The notes below the pieces were generated by a model, which saw only the letters and a program-made list of their open reading frames with translations, did not search any database and had not been told where the DNA came from. A DNA stretch of 38,764 nucleotides from an uncultured Clostridia bacterium (lineage in GTDB: Bacteria; Bacillota; Clostridia; Christensenellales; Aristaeellaceae), in assembly GCA_945928315.1 (NCBI GenBank), contig CAMENN010000013.1, positions 1-38,764 of the forward strand. The letters run 5' to 3'. Position numbers and translations under genes: made by a program. Positions 1 to 6,487 of the stretch are shown one piece after another. Position 1 is the first letter of the stretch. Each line of letters starts with the position of its first letter.

Positions 1-777
1 GTGGACATCCTGATCATGAGCGACATGGGCGTGCGCACCAGCGACAAGGTCATCGAGGAGCTCAAGCGCCGCGTCGAGGCGGAGAGGATCACCGATGCCC
101 GAAAGGCGCGCGAGATCCTCAAGCAAATCCTCAAGGAGACCATGACCATGCCGCGCAAGCCGCTCAAATGGCCGATGATCATGATGGTGGTCGGCGTCAA
201 CGGCGTGGGCAAGACGACGACCATCGGCAAGCTGGCGATGCGCTTCAAGGATGCGCGCCACAGCGTCGTGCTCGCGGCGGCGGACACATTCCGCGCGGCG
301 GCAGCCGATCAGCTGGCGATCTGGGCGGACCGCGCGCAGGTGCCGCTCGTGCGCCATGCAGAGGGCGCGGACCCGGCGGCGGTCGTCTTTGACGGCATCC
401 AGAAGGCGAAGTCCACCGAGGCCGATCTGCTGATCGTCGATACCGCGGGCCGCCTGCACAACAAGAAGAACCTGATGGAGGAGCTGCGCAAGATCAGCCG
501 CATCATCGAGCGCGAGTACGCCGAGGCGGAGGTGCGCACGCTGCTGGTCATCGACGCGACGACCGGCCAGAATGGCCTGCAGCAGGCCCGCGAGTTCTCC
601 GAGGTGGCGGGCGTCTCCGGCATCGTGCTCACCAAGCTCGACGGCACGGCCAAGGGCGGCATTGCTGTGGCGATCATGGACGAGCTCAAGCTGCCGGTGC
701 TCTACATCGGCGTGGGCGAGGGCATCGAGGACCTGCAGGCGTTTGACGCCGGCGCCTTTGTCGATGCCATCTTCTAA
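1..777 (+). CDS. ftsY: Signal recognition particle receptor FtsY (5'-truncated by window)
   Basis: FtsY is the SRP receptor GTPase that docks ribosome–SRP complexes at the inner membrane for co-translational insertion. The visible 258 residues hold the end of the N domain and the whole NG GTPase: G1 GVNGVGKT at residues 65–72, DTAGR at 147–151 and TKLDG at 211–215, followed by the conserved TAKGG. The frame is already open at base 1 and the first residues match the middle of the N domain, so the GTG at base 1 is not taken as the true start and the gene begins upstream. It ends at TAA. The next gene follows after 33 bases with a Shine-Dalgarno in the gap, so the two may share a transcript. The FtsY call over Ffh rests on the N domain and on the absence of a C-terminal Met-rich M domain. 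Confidence 0.95.
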   Translation: MDILIMSDMGVRTSDKVIEELKRRVEAERITDARKAREILKQILKETMTMPRKPLKWPMIMMVVGVNGVGKTTTIGKLAMRFKDARHSVVLAAADTFRAAAADQLAIWADRAQVPLVRHAEGADPAAVVFDGIQKAKSTEADLLIVDTAGRLHNKKNLMEELRKISRIIEREYAEAEVRTLLVIDATTGQNGLQQAREFSEVAGVSGIVLTKLDGTAKGGIAVAIMDELKLPVLYIGVGEGIEDLQAFDAGAFVDAIF

Positions 778-810
778 GCCGCGCAGCACGACCCACGGGA
801 GGTTTATGCC

Positions 811-1353
811 GTGAGAATCCTCAAACGGTTTCTGAACTTTATCGCGTCGCGGATGTTCTTCCTGACGGTGATCTCCGCGTTGCTGATCATGTCGTTTTAT
901 CTGGCGATGAACACTGCCAACATCTGGGTGCTCATCGACGACGGCCTCGATGCGCGCGCAGGCGTGGTGCTCATGGGCAAAGACGCGGGCGAGCTGGAGA
1001 AGTACTTCCGTGCGGAGTTTCTCGCTCAGGACCCCGTCCTGCAGGTGGCTCAGAGCGACACGTCACCCTACAAGGACTACGAAATTCGCGGCTATGACCA
1101 CCGGGTGAAGATGGTCAGCGTGTGGTCCTGGCCGTGGGAGAGCGTCGCCCGGGCGGAGGTCATCGAGAGCATCCCGGCCATCGACGGCACGATCCGCGCG
1201 TCCAGGCGCGAGGCTGCGCTGGCAGCCGGGGGCGAGGAGCGCCTTTCTCCGCCCAAATGGACGACCTGCCGCTATCGCGTGACGATGGTGCGCACGGCGG
1301 GCCGCTGGAAGATCTCCAATTTACAGCTGCTGGACCAGATCGAGGACGAATGA
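811..1353 (+). CDS. Small single-pass membrane protein, unknown function
   Basis: I do not recognise a named family. The 180-residue product has a short basic N-terminus, one hydrophobic segment at about residues 13–33, and a soluble domain rich in charged residues that would lie outside the membrane. Its end (segments such as RVTMVRTAGRWKISNLQ) resembles the beta-rich tail of small NTF2-like or lipoprotein-type extracellular domains, but this is only an impression. The start is GTG, with GGGAGG about 8 bases upstream; an ATG five bases earlier is out of frame and stops at once. The stop overlaps the start of the dus gene (ATGA), which points to translational coupling and a common operon. Confidence 0.7.
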   Translation: MRILKRFLNFIASRMFFLTVISALLIMSFYLAMNTANIWVLIDDGLDARAGVVLMGKDAGELEKYFRAEFLAQDPVLQVAQSDTSPYKDYEIRGYDHRVKMVSVWSWPWESVARAEVIESIPAIDGTIRASRREAALAAGGEERLSPPKWTTCRYRVTMVRTAGRWKISNLQLLDQIEDE

Positions 1354-2330
1354 GTCAGTTTGATTTTCTTTCAAAGGGCGCCATGCTCGCGCCGATGGCC
1401 GGCGTGACGGACATGCCCTTCCGGGTGATCTGCCATGAGATGGGCTGCCCCATGGCGACCAGCGAGATGCTCAGCGCCAAGGGGTATCTGCTCTCGCCCA
1501 GGGGGAACCGCGCGACGGCACAGCTGCTCGCCGTTTCGCCCGGGGAGGAGGGCGCCGTTGCGCTTCAGATCTTCGGGCATGAGCCGGAGATCATGGCGCG
1601 CGCAGCGGAGGAGCTGACGCGGGACGGTCGCTATGCGATGCTCGACATCAACATGGGATGCCCTGTGCCCAAGATCGTCGGAAACGGCGAGGGCAGCGCG
1701 CTGATGCGCGATCCCGTGCAGGCAGCGCGGATCATTGCCGCCGTGGCGAAGGCGTCGCATGTGCCGGTGACGGTCAAGATGCGCCTCGGGTTCGAGGCAG
1801 GCAGCGAGGCCTATCTGCTCCTGGGACAGCTTGCGCAGGAGAGCGGTGCGTCGATGATCACGCTGCACGCGCGCACGCGCAGCCAGTTTTACGAGGGACA
1901 CGCGGACTGGAATGCCATCCGGCGGCTCCGCGAGCGCGTGGAAATCCCCGTCGTGGGCAACGGCGACGTGACCAGCGCTCAGGACGCCCTGCGCATGCTC
2001 GAGGAAACAGGCTGTGCGGGCGTGGCTGTCGGGCGGGCGGCGCAGGGCAATCCGTGGATCTTTGCGCAGATCCGCGACGCGTTTGCCGGACGGCCCGTGC
2101 GTGAGCCGGAGCCGGAGGAAAAGCTCACCGTGCTCATGCGGCACGCATGCGCGCTTTCTCAGCTCAAGGGCGAGGACGTCGCCATGCGGGAGATGCGCCG
2201 GCACGTCGTCTGCTATGTGAAGGGGATGCCCGGCGCGGCGCGCGTGCGCACGCGGGTCAATGAGGTCGTCGCGCTGTCCCAGCTCGAGGCACTGATGACA
2301 GATTTCTTCTGCCCGAAGAAAAGAGATTGA
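1350..2330 (+). CDS. dusB: tRNA-dihydrouridine synthase (DusB-type)
   Basis: Flavin enzyme that reduces uridines in the tRNA D-loop to dihydrouridine. The 326-residue product has the FMN TIM-barrel signature APMAGVTDMPFR near residues 14–25, the active-site block NMGCP with Cys104 followed by a G-rich GNGEGSALM, VKMRLGF for FMN/RNA contacts, and HARTRSQFYEGHADW. The length is normal for bacterial Dus proteins. An upstream in-frame extension exists, but ATG 1350 overlaps the TGA of the preceding gene, starts exactly at the conserved N-terminus and is preferred. The stop codon lies inside the -35 box of the downstream tRNA-Leu promoter. DusB is the usual single Dus of Clostridia; exact paralogue assignment is by general similarity only. 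Confidence 0.93.
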   Translation: MSQFDFLSKGAMLAPMAGVTDMPFRVICHEMGCPMATSEMLSAKGYLLSPRGNRATAQLLAVSPGEEGAVALQIFGHEPEIMARAAEELTRDGRYAMLDINMGCPVPKIVGNGEGSALMRDPVQAARIIAAVAKASHVPVTVKMRLGFEAGSEAYLLLGQLAQESGASMITLHARTRSQFYEGHADWNAIRRLRERVEIPVVGNGDVTSAQDALRMLEETGCAGVAVGRAAQGNPWIFAQIRDAFAGRPVREPEPEEKLTVLMRHACALSQLKGEDVAMREMRRHVVCYVKGMPGAARVRTRVNEVVALSQLEALMTDFFCPKKRD

Positions 2331-2355
2331 CAAATTGCGGAAAAGGCGATATAAT
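2327..2355 (+). promoter_or_regulatory. Perfect sigma-A promoter for tRNA-Leu
   Basis: TTGACA at 2327–2332 and TATAAT at 2350–2355 are separated by exactly 17 bases. Both hexamers are perfect consensus. The -35 box contains the TGA stop of the dus gene (2328–2330). Transcription would begin about 2362, roughly 11 bases before the mature tRNA. Confidence 0.9.
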
Positions 2356-2372
2356 TCATATCGTCCTTTTGA

Positions 2373-2459
2373 GCGGGAATGGCGGAATTGGCAGACGCGC
2401 TAGATTCAGGTTCTAGTGAAAGCAATTTCATGCAGGTTCAAGTCCTGTTTCCCGCACCA
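2373..2459 (+). tRNA. tRNA-Leu (anticodon CAG)
   Basis: Class II tRNA of 87 bases with an encoded CCA end. The acceptor stem GCGGGAA (2373–2379) pairs with TTCCCGC (2449–2455), followed by ACCA. The anticodon stem CTAGA/TCTAG (2400–2404 with 2412–2416) encloses the loop TTCAGGT, giving anticodon CAG at 2407–2409, which reads CUG. A long variable arm and the T-arm GGTTCAAGTCC follow. The long variable arm and the anticodon fit leucine. CTG is a major leucine codon in this window. Confidence 0.96.
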
Positions 2460-2461
2460 GG

Positions 2462-2489
2462 CTCCGGTTTGATGACCGGAGTCTTTTTT
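2462..2489 (+). terminator. Rho-independent terminator of tRNA-Leu (first)
   Basis: Inverted repeat CTCCGGT (2462–2468) / ACCGGAG (2475–2481) with a 6-base loop, followed by TC and six T. It starts three bases after the CCA of the tRNA. Confidence 0.85.
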
Positions 2490-2513
2490 GTGCCCTGTTC
2501 GCGGAGCGCGCGC

Positions 2514-2543
2514 CCGGAATCCGACAGATTTCCGGTTTTTTTT
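2514..2543 (+). terminator. Second, tandem terminator after tRNA-Leu
   Basis: CCGGAA (2514–2519) pairs with TTCCGG (2530–2535) across a 10-base loop, and eight T follow, then GTTTT. Two terminators in a row insulate the downstream SBP/kinase genes from strong tRNA transcription. Confidence 0.8.
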
Positions 2544-2600
2544 GTTTTGTTGCGCATGATAGGCATATTTTGCGGGATACGGCCATATAGATGAATAAAC

Positions 2601-2689
2601 CCTGCGGAAGGGCCTTTGTGCCATCCGGCTTTTCCGCAGGCCGGCGGCAGACGCTGGAAGGGGGCAACCGCATGCACACAGGGCCGCCG
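2601..2689 (+). promoter_or_regulatory. Structured 5' leader before the SBP–SBP–kinase genes
   Basis: Two inverted repeats fill the space between the tandem terminators and the first SBP gene. CCTGCGGAA (2601–2609) can pair with TTCCGCAGG (2632–2640), and CGGCGGC (2642–2648) with GCCGCCG (2683–2689). No T-run follows either stem, so they are not ordinary terminators. I do not recognise a known riboswitch class. The region may be an mRNA leader with a regulatory fold. No confident promoter was found for it: hexamer candidates near 2550–2591 are poor. Confidence 0.4.
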
Positions 2690-2728
2690 CGAGAAAAGGA
2701 ATCAACGACGCAGAGGAAGAGGATCAGA

Positions 2729-4561
2729 ATGAAGAGACGATACATGCTGTCGGCCGTGCTGCTCAGTGCTGCGGCTTTGCTCGCGCTGTATCTTGCTGCG
2801 GGGCAGGACAATCTGGAAAAGGCGGACTCCATCTCCGTGTATCTGTGGAGCAACACGCTCTACGGCGCCTATGCGCCCTACATCCAGGCACAGCTGCCGG
2901 ATGTGGACATCGAGTTCGTCGTGGGCAACAACGATCTCGATTTCTACAAATTCATGATGGAAAAGGGCGCGCTGCCGGACATCATCACCTGCCGACGCTT
3001 TTCGCTGCACGATGCGGCGGACCTGTCCGGCCATCTGATGGATCTGTCCACGACGGAGGAGGCCGGAGCGGTCTATGAGTCCTACCTGCAGAGCTTTGTC
3101 AACACGGACGGCTCGGTCAACTGGCTGCCGCTGTGCGGTGAGGTGGATGGGTTTGTGGCGAACTGCGATCTGTTTGAACAGTACGGCGTCGCGCTGCCGA
3201 CGGATTACGAGAGCTTCGTCGCCGCATGCGATGCGTTCGAGCAGGTCGGAATCCGCGGCTTTGCCGGTGACTTTTTCTACGACTACACCTGCATGGAGAT
3301 CCTGCAGGGACTCTCGATCCCGGAGATCAATTCCATGGAGGGACAGATCTGGCGAAGCCTCTACGAGGACCCCTATGAGGAGGAAAACGGGCTGGACAGC
3401 GTGATCTGGCCGGAGGCATTTGAGCGCATGGAGCGGTTCATCCGGGATGCGCGCGTGCAGCCGGAGGACGTGGAGCTGTCCTACTCCACCAACATCCGGA
3501 TGTTCCGGGAGGGCGAGGCCGCGATCATTCGCGCGAGCGGTGCCAATGTCGCTGCGTTCAGGGAGCAGGACGGCATCAACGCGGTCATGCTGCCATACTT
3601 CGGCGAAAACGGCGAGCAATGGCTGCTGACCTACCCGGCCTTTCAGGTTGCGCTCAACCGGGATCTTGAAAATGACCGGACTCGCCGGGATCAGGCGCTG
3701 CGGGTGCTGCGCGTGATGCTCTCCGAGGAGGCGCAGAACGTGCTGGCACGGGGCAGCGATGTCATCTCCTACAGCCAGAACGTCCAGCTTCGCCTCTCTC
3801 CGGAGCTCGACAACCTGACCGATCTGATCCGGCAGAATCACCTGTTCATCCGCCTGGCCTCAAACGACTTCTTCTCCGTGTCCCTCGACGTTGTGCACCG
3901 GATGATTCTGGGCGAGTATGACGCCCGGCAGGCCTATGAGGCGTTTGACGCGCAGCTGCGCCAGAGCACGGCCAGGGACGAGGAGATTGCGGCAGTCTTT
4001 GACCGGACGTATTCCACGGAGTTTCACAGGGAGGGCGGAAATGCAGCAGCCTCCGTGATGGCCCATACCCTGCGCGCGTGCTACGGCAGCGACGTGCTGG
4101 TCGCGCCGGCCACCAGCTTCACCGGAGCGGTGTTCGCAGGGGATTACACGGAAGAGATGATCGGCTGCATGATCATGCCCAACGCGCTGGATGCTTGGCA
4201 GTGCGACATGACCGGTGCGCAGCTGACGGAGTATATCGTCGCCTTTGTCGAGAGGAACGGTGCGGGCTATGTGCCGTTCAACCGCAGCGCACTGCCCATC
4301 GTCAGCGGCGTTTCCCTGGTCATCAGGGAAAGCGGGGATGGCTATGTGCTGGAACGCGTGCTGTACAATGGAAGACCGATCGACAGGGACGCCACCTTCA
4401 GGGTGACTTGTCTGAACCCGTCTGCCTTCATGGGCCGGTTTCTGATCGACCCGGAGCTGAGCTTTGTGAAGGAAAAGCTGCGGGTCAGAAACGAGTTCAC
4501 GGCGTACATCACAGGCGGCGGCAGGCTGCTCGAGCCTGAACGCTATATCACGCTGAGATGA
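2729..4561 (+). CDS. Extracellular solute-binding protein with C-terminal 5'-nucleotidase C domain (SBP-A)
   Basis: A 610-residue exported protein. An N-terminal hydrophobic segment (residues 6–24, without a lipobox Cys) serves as signal or anchor. Residues about 33–415 look like a family-1-type ABC solute-binding protein, with stretches such as GALPDIIT, WLPLCGEVDG and LLTYPAFQVAL. Residues about 435–610 fit the C-terminal substrate-binding domain of 5'-nucleotidases: GN at 437–438, GDYTEEMIGCMIMP, MTGAQLTEYI, IVSGVSLVI, then LYNGRPIDRDATFRVT. The NGGGIR-like loop of active nucleotidases is replaced by PATSFTG, and no metallophosphatase domain is present, so catalysis is unlikely. The start ATG 2729 follows a purine-rich GAGGAAGAGG; in-frame upstream codons would add a non-signal N-terminus. 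The next gene, a paralogue, starts 18 bases downstream. Binding of a nucleotide-like or sugar ligand is inference. Confidence 0.78.
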   Translation: MKRRYMLSAVLLSAAALLALYLAAGQDNLEKADSISVYLWSNTLYGAYAPYIQAQLPDVDIEFVVGNNDLDFYKFMMEKGALPDIITCRRFSLHDAADLSGHLMDLSTTEEAGAVYESYLQSFVNTDGSVNWLPLCGEVDGFVANCDLFEQYGVALPTDYESFVAACDAFEQVGIRGFAGDFFYDYTCMEILQGLSIPEINSMEGQIWRSLYEDPYEEENGLDSVIWPEAFERMERFIRDARVQPEDVELSYSTNIRMFREGEAAIIRASGANVAAFREQDGINAVMLPYFGENGEQWLLTYPAFQVALNRDLENDRTRRDQALRVLRVMLSEEAQNVLARGSDVISYSQNVQLRLSPELDNLTDLIRQNHLFIRLASNDFFSVSLDVVHRMILGEYDARQAYEAFDAQLRQSTARDEEIAAVFDRTYSTEFHREGGNAAASVMAHTLRACYGSDVLVAPATSFTGAVFAGDYTEEMIGCMIMPNALDAWQCDMTGAQLTEYIVAFVERNGAGYVPFNRSALPIVSGVSLVIRESGDGYVLERVLYNGRPIDRDATFRVTCLNPSAFMGRFLIDPELSFVKEKLRVRNEFTAYITGGGRLLEPERYITLR

Positions 4562-4579
4562 CCGGAAGAGGAAAATGCG

Positions 4580-6442
4580 ATGAAAAGAGGATTTGTCTGT
4601 CTGCTCCTGCTGGCCGTCCTGCTCGGACTGACGGGCTGTGCGGACGGTGGACCGGAGGAGCGCGCGGATCGCGTGTCCATCACCATGCATCTGTGGGACA
4701 AGAGTATGTGCAGGGAGCTGACGCTCTGGCTGGAGCAGCAGTTCCCGGAGATCGACTTCACGTTCGTGGTGGGCTACAACACGATGGACTACTACACAGA
4801 CCTGTACGAGCGCGGCGCGCTGCCGGACATCATCACCTGCAGGCGGTTTTCGCTCAATGACGCGTCGCACATGTCCGGCATGCTCATGGATCTGAGCCGG
4901 ACGGAGGTGGCCGGAACCTTCTACGACAGCTATATCGAGAACAACCGCGAGACGAGCGGCGCCATCCGCTGGCTGCCGATGTGCGCGGAGGTGGACGGAT
5001 ACATTGCCAATCTCGACCTCTTTGAGCGATGCGGGATTCCCGTGCCGACCAACTATGCAGAGTTCGCGCAGGCCTGCCGCCGGTTTGAGGAGCTCGGTGT
5101 GTGTGCCTATGTGAACGATTACCGCGAGGACTATTCCTGCATGGAGGCGCTGCAGGGCTGCGCCATCCCCGAGCTGATGACGATCGAGGGCACCATGTGG
5201 CGCACGCAGTATGAGAGTGAGACGCCGGATCAGCAGGTTGGGCTGGACGGAGTGGTCTGGCCCGAGGTGTTCGGGCGGTTCGCCCAGTACATCGGGGACA
5301 CCTGCCTGACGCCCGGGGATGCCGATACGGACCTGGGCATCGTGAAAACGAGCTTTCTGGGGGGCACCGCGGCGATAATGCGCGGAACGGCCAGCGACTG
5401 CGTCGTGCTCCGGGAGATCGAGGGCCTCAACTGCGTCATGCTGCCGTATTTCGGCGAGACCGCTGAGGACAACTGGCTGCTGACGTACCCGACCTTTCAG
5501 GTTGCGGTCAGTCAGGCGGTGCAGGCGGACAGGGACAAGGCCGACGCCGTCCGGCGCGTACTCGAGGCGATGTTCAGCGAGGAGGGGCAACGCAGGGCGG
5601 CCACCAGCAACGCCGTGCTCAGCTACAATAAGAACGTGAACATCGACCTGAGTGAGGCGTTTTCGCAGGTGTCGGACTGCGTGAGCCGCAACCACCTGTA
5701 TATGCGTCTGGCCTCGACTGAGATGTTCTCCGTTTCCCGGGACGTGGTGCAGAAGATGATCCGCGGGGAATATGACGCGCAGGGCGCCTACGACGACTTC
5801 AATGCGCAGCTCACCGCCGTGAGCGAGACGCAGGCGCCGGAGGTGATCACCACCCAGAGGACCGGCTATGCCTACGAGGCGGGTGCGCACGGCAGTCCGG
5901 CGGCCTCCGCCGTGCTGGGCACGATCCGCAGGCAGTCCGGCGACGCGATCGCCATCGGCTATTCGAGCCTGATCACGGCGCCGGTCTTCGAGGGGGATTA
6001 TTCGGCACAGCAGCTGGGCTGGCTGGTGGCCAACCGTGCGCTCATCCGGCGCGGCGAGCTGACCGGGGCGGAGATCAGGCGGCTGATGGCGTGGCTGATC
6101 AATCCGGCGGAGGACGGCTCCAACCCGGTCCGCCACAGCAACCTGCTGCCCGTCACCAGCGGGTTGGCGTACACGGCTGCGGACAACGGGGACGGCACCT
6201 ACAGCCTGCGGGAGCTGACGGTCGGCGGCAAACCGCTTTCGGACGATGCCGTCTATCCGGTGCTGATGCTGGGGGACAACAGCTTCATCGAATCGAACAT
6301 CTACGGCAACTGTCCGATGCCGGCGGACCTCAAGGAGAAGATGACGCTGGAGAGCGACAGGGCGTCCGCGGTGCTGACCGCGGCGCTCGAGGGCGGCGGG
6401 CAGATGGCAGAACCGGAGGCCTACAGAACGTTCGTGCGCTGA
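4580..6442 (+). CDS. Lipoprotein solute-binding protein with C-terminal 5'-nucleotidase C-like domain (SBP-B)
   Basis: A 620-residue paralogue of the preceding gene with the same two-domain plan. The N-terminus is a lipoprotein signal ending LGLTGC, so Cys20 should be lipidated and the protein tethered to the outer face of the membrane. The SBP part (about 33–425) shares long blocks with SBP-A, including RGALPDIITCRRFSL, MEALQG and LLTYP.FQVA. The C-terminal part (about 440–620) keeps the 5'-nucleotidase-C layout (FEGDYSAQQLGWLV, LTGAEIRRLM, VTSGLAY, VGGKPLSDDAVYPV) but is more diverged. It has the same gene order and strand as SBP-A and the kinase, with gaps of 18 and 45 bases, consistent with one transcript. 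No ABC permease or ATPase is adjacent, which favours sensing over uptake. Confidence 0.78.
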   Translation: MKRGFVCLLLLAVLLGLTGCADGGPEERADRVSITMHLWDKSMCRELTLWLEQQFPEIDFTFVVGYNTMDYYTDLYERGALPDIITCRRFSLNDASHMSGMLMDLSRTEVAGTFYDSYIENNRETSGAIRWLPMCAEVDGYIANLDLFERCGIPVPTNYAEFAQACRRFEELGVCAYVNDYREDYSCMEALQGCAIPELMTIEGTMWRTQYESETPDQQVGLDGVVWPEVFGRFAQYIGDTCLTPGDADTDLGIVKTSFLGGTAAIMRGTASDCVVLREIEGLNCVMLPYFGETAEDNWLLTYPTFQVAVSQAVQADRDKADAVRRVLEAMFSEEGQRRAATSNAVLSYNKNVNIDLSEAFSQVSDCVSRNHLYMRLASTEMFSVSRDVVQKMIRGEYDAQGAYDDFNAQLTAVSETQAPEVITTQRTGYAYEAGAHGSPAASAVLGTIRRQSGDAIAIGYSSLITAPVFEGDYSAQQLGWLVANRALIRRGELTGAEIRRLMAWLINPAEDGSNPVRHSNLLPVTSGLAYTAADNGDGTYSLRELTVGGKPLSDDAVYPVLMLGDNSFIESNIYGNCPMPADLKEKMTLESDRASAVLTAALEGGGQMAEPEAYRTFVR

Positions 6443-6487
6443 TGCGCCACGGCGGACACACAAGCAAAAGAAGAGGGAGCGCGGGAC

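Noticed and set aside
1122-1349. N-terminal extension of the dus gene
   Set aside because: It overlaps the upstream gene in another frame, is low-quality sequence, and the ATGA overlap at 1350 gives the canonical Dus start.
2729-6442. Active 5'-nucleotidases
   Set aside because: Both proteins lack the metallophosphatase catalytic domain and its metal-binding motifs; only the C-terminal binding domain is present.
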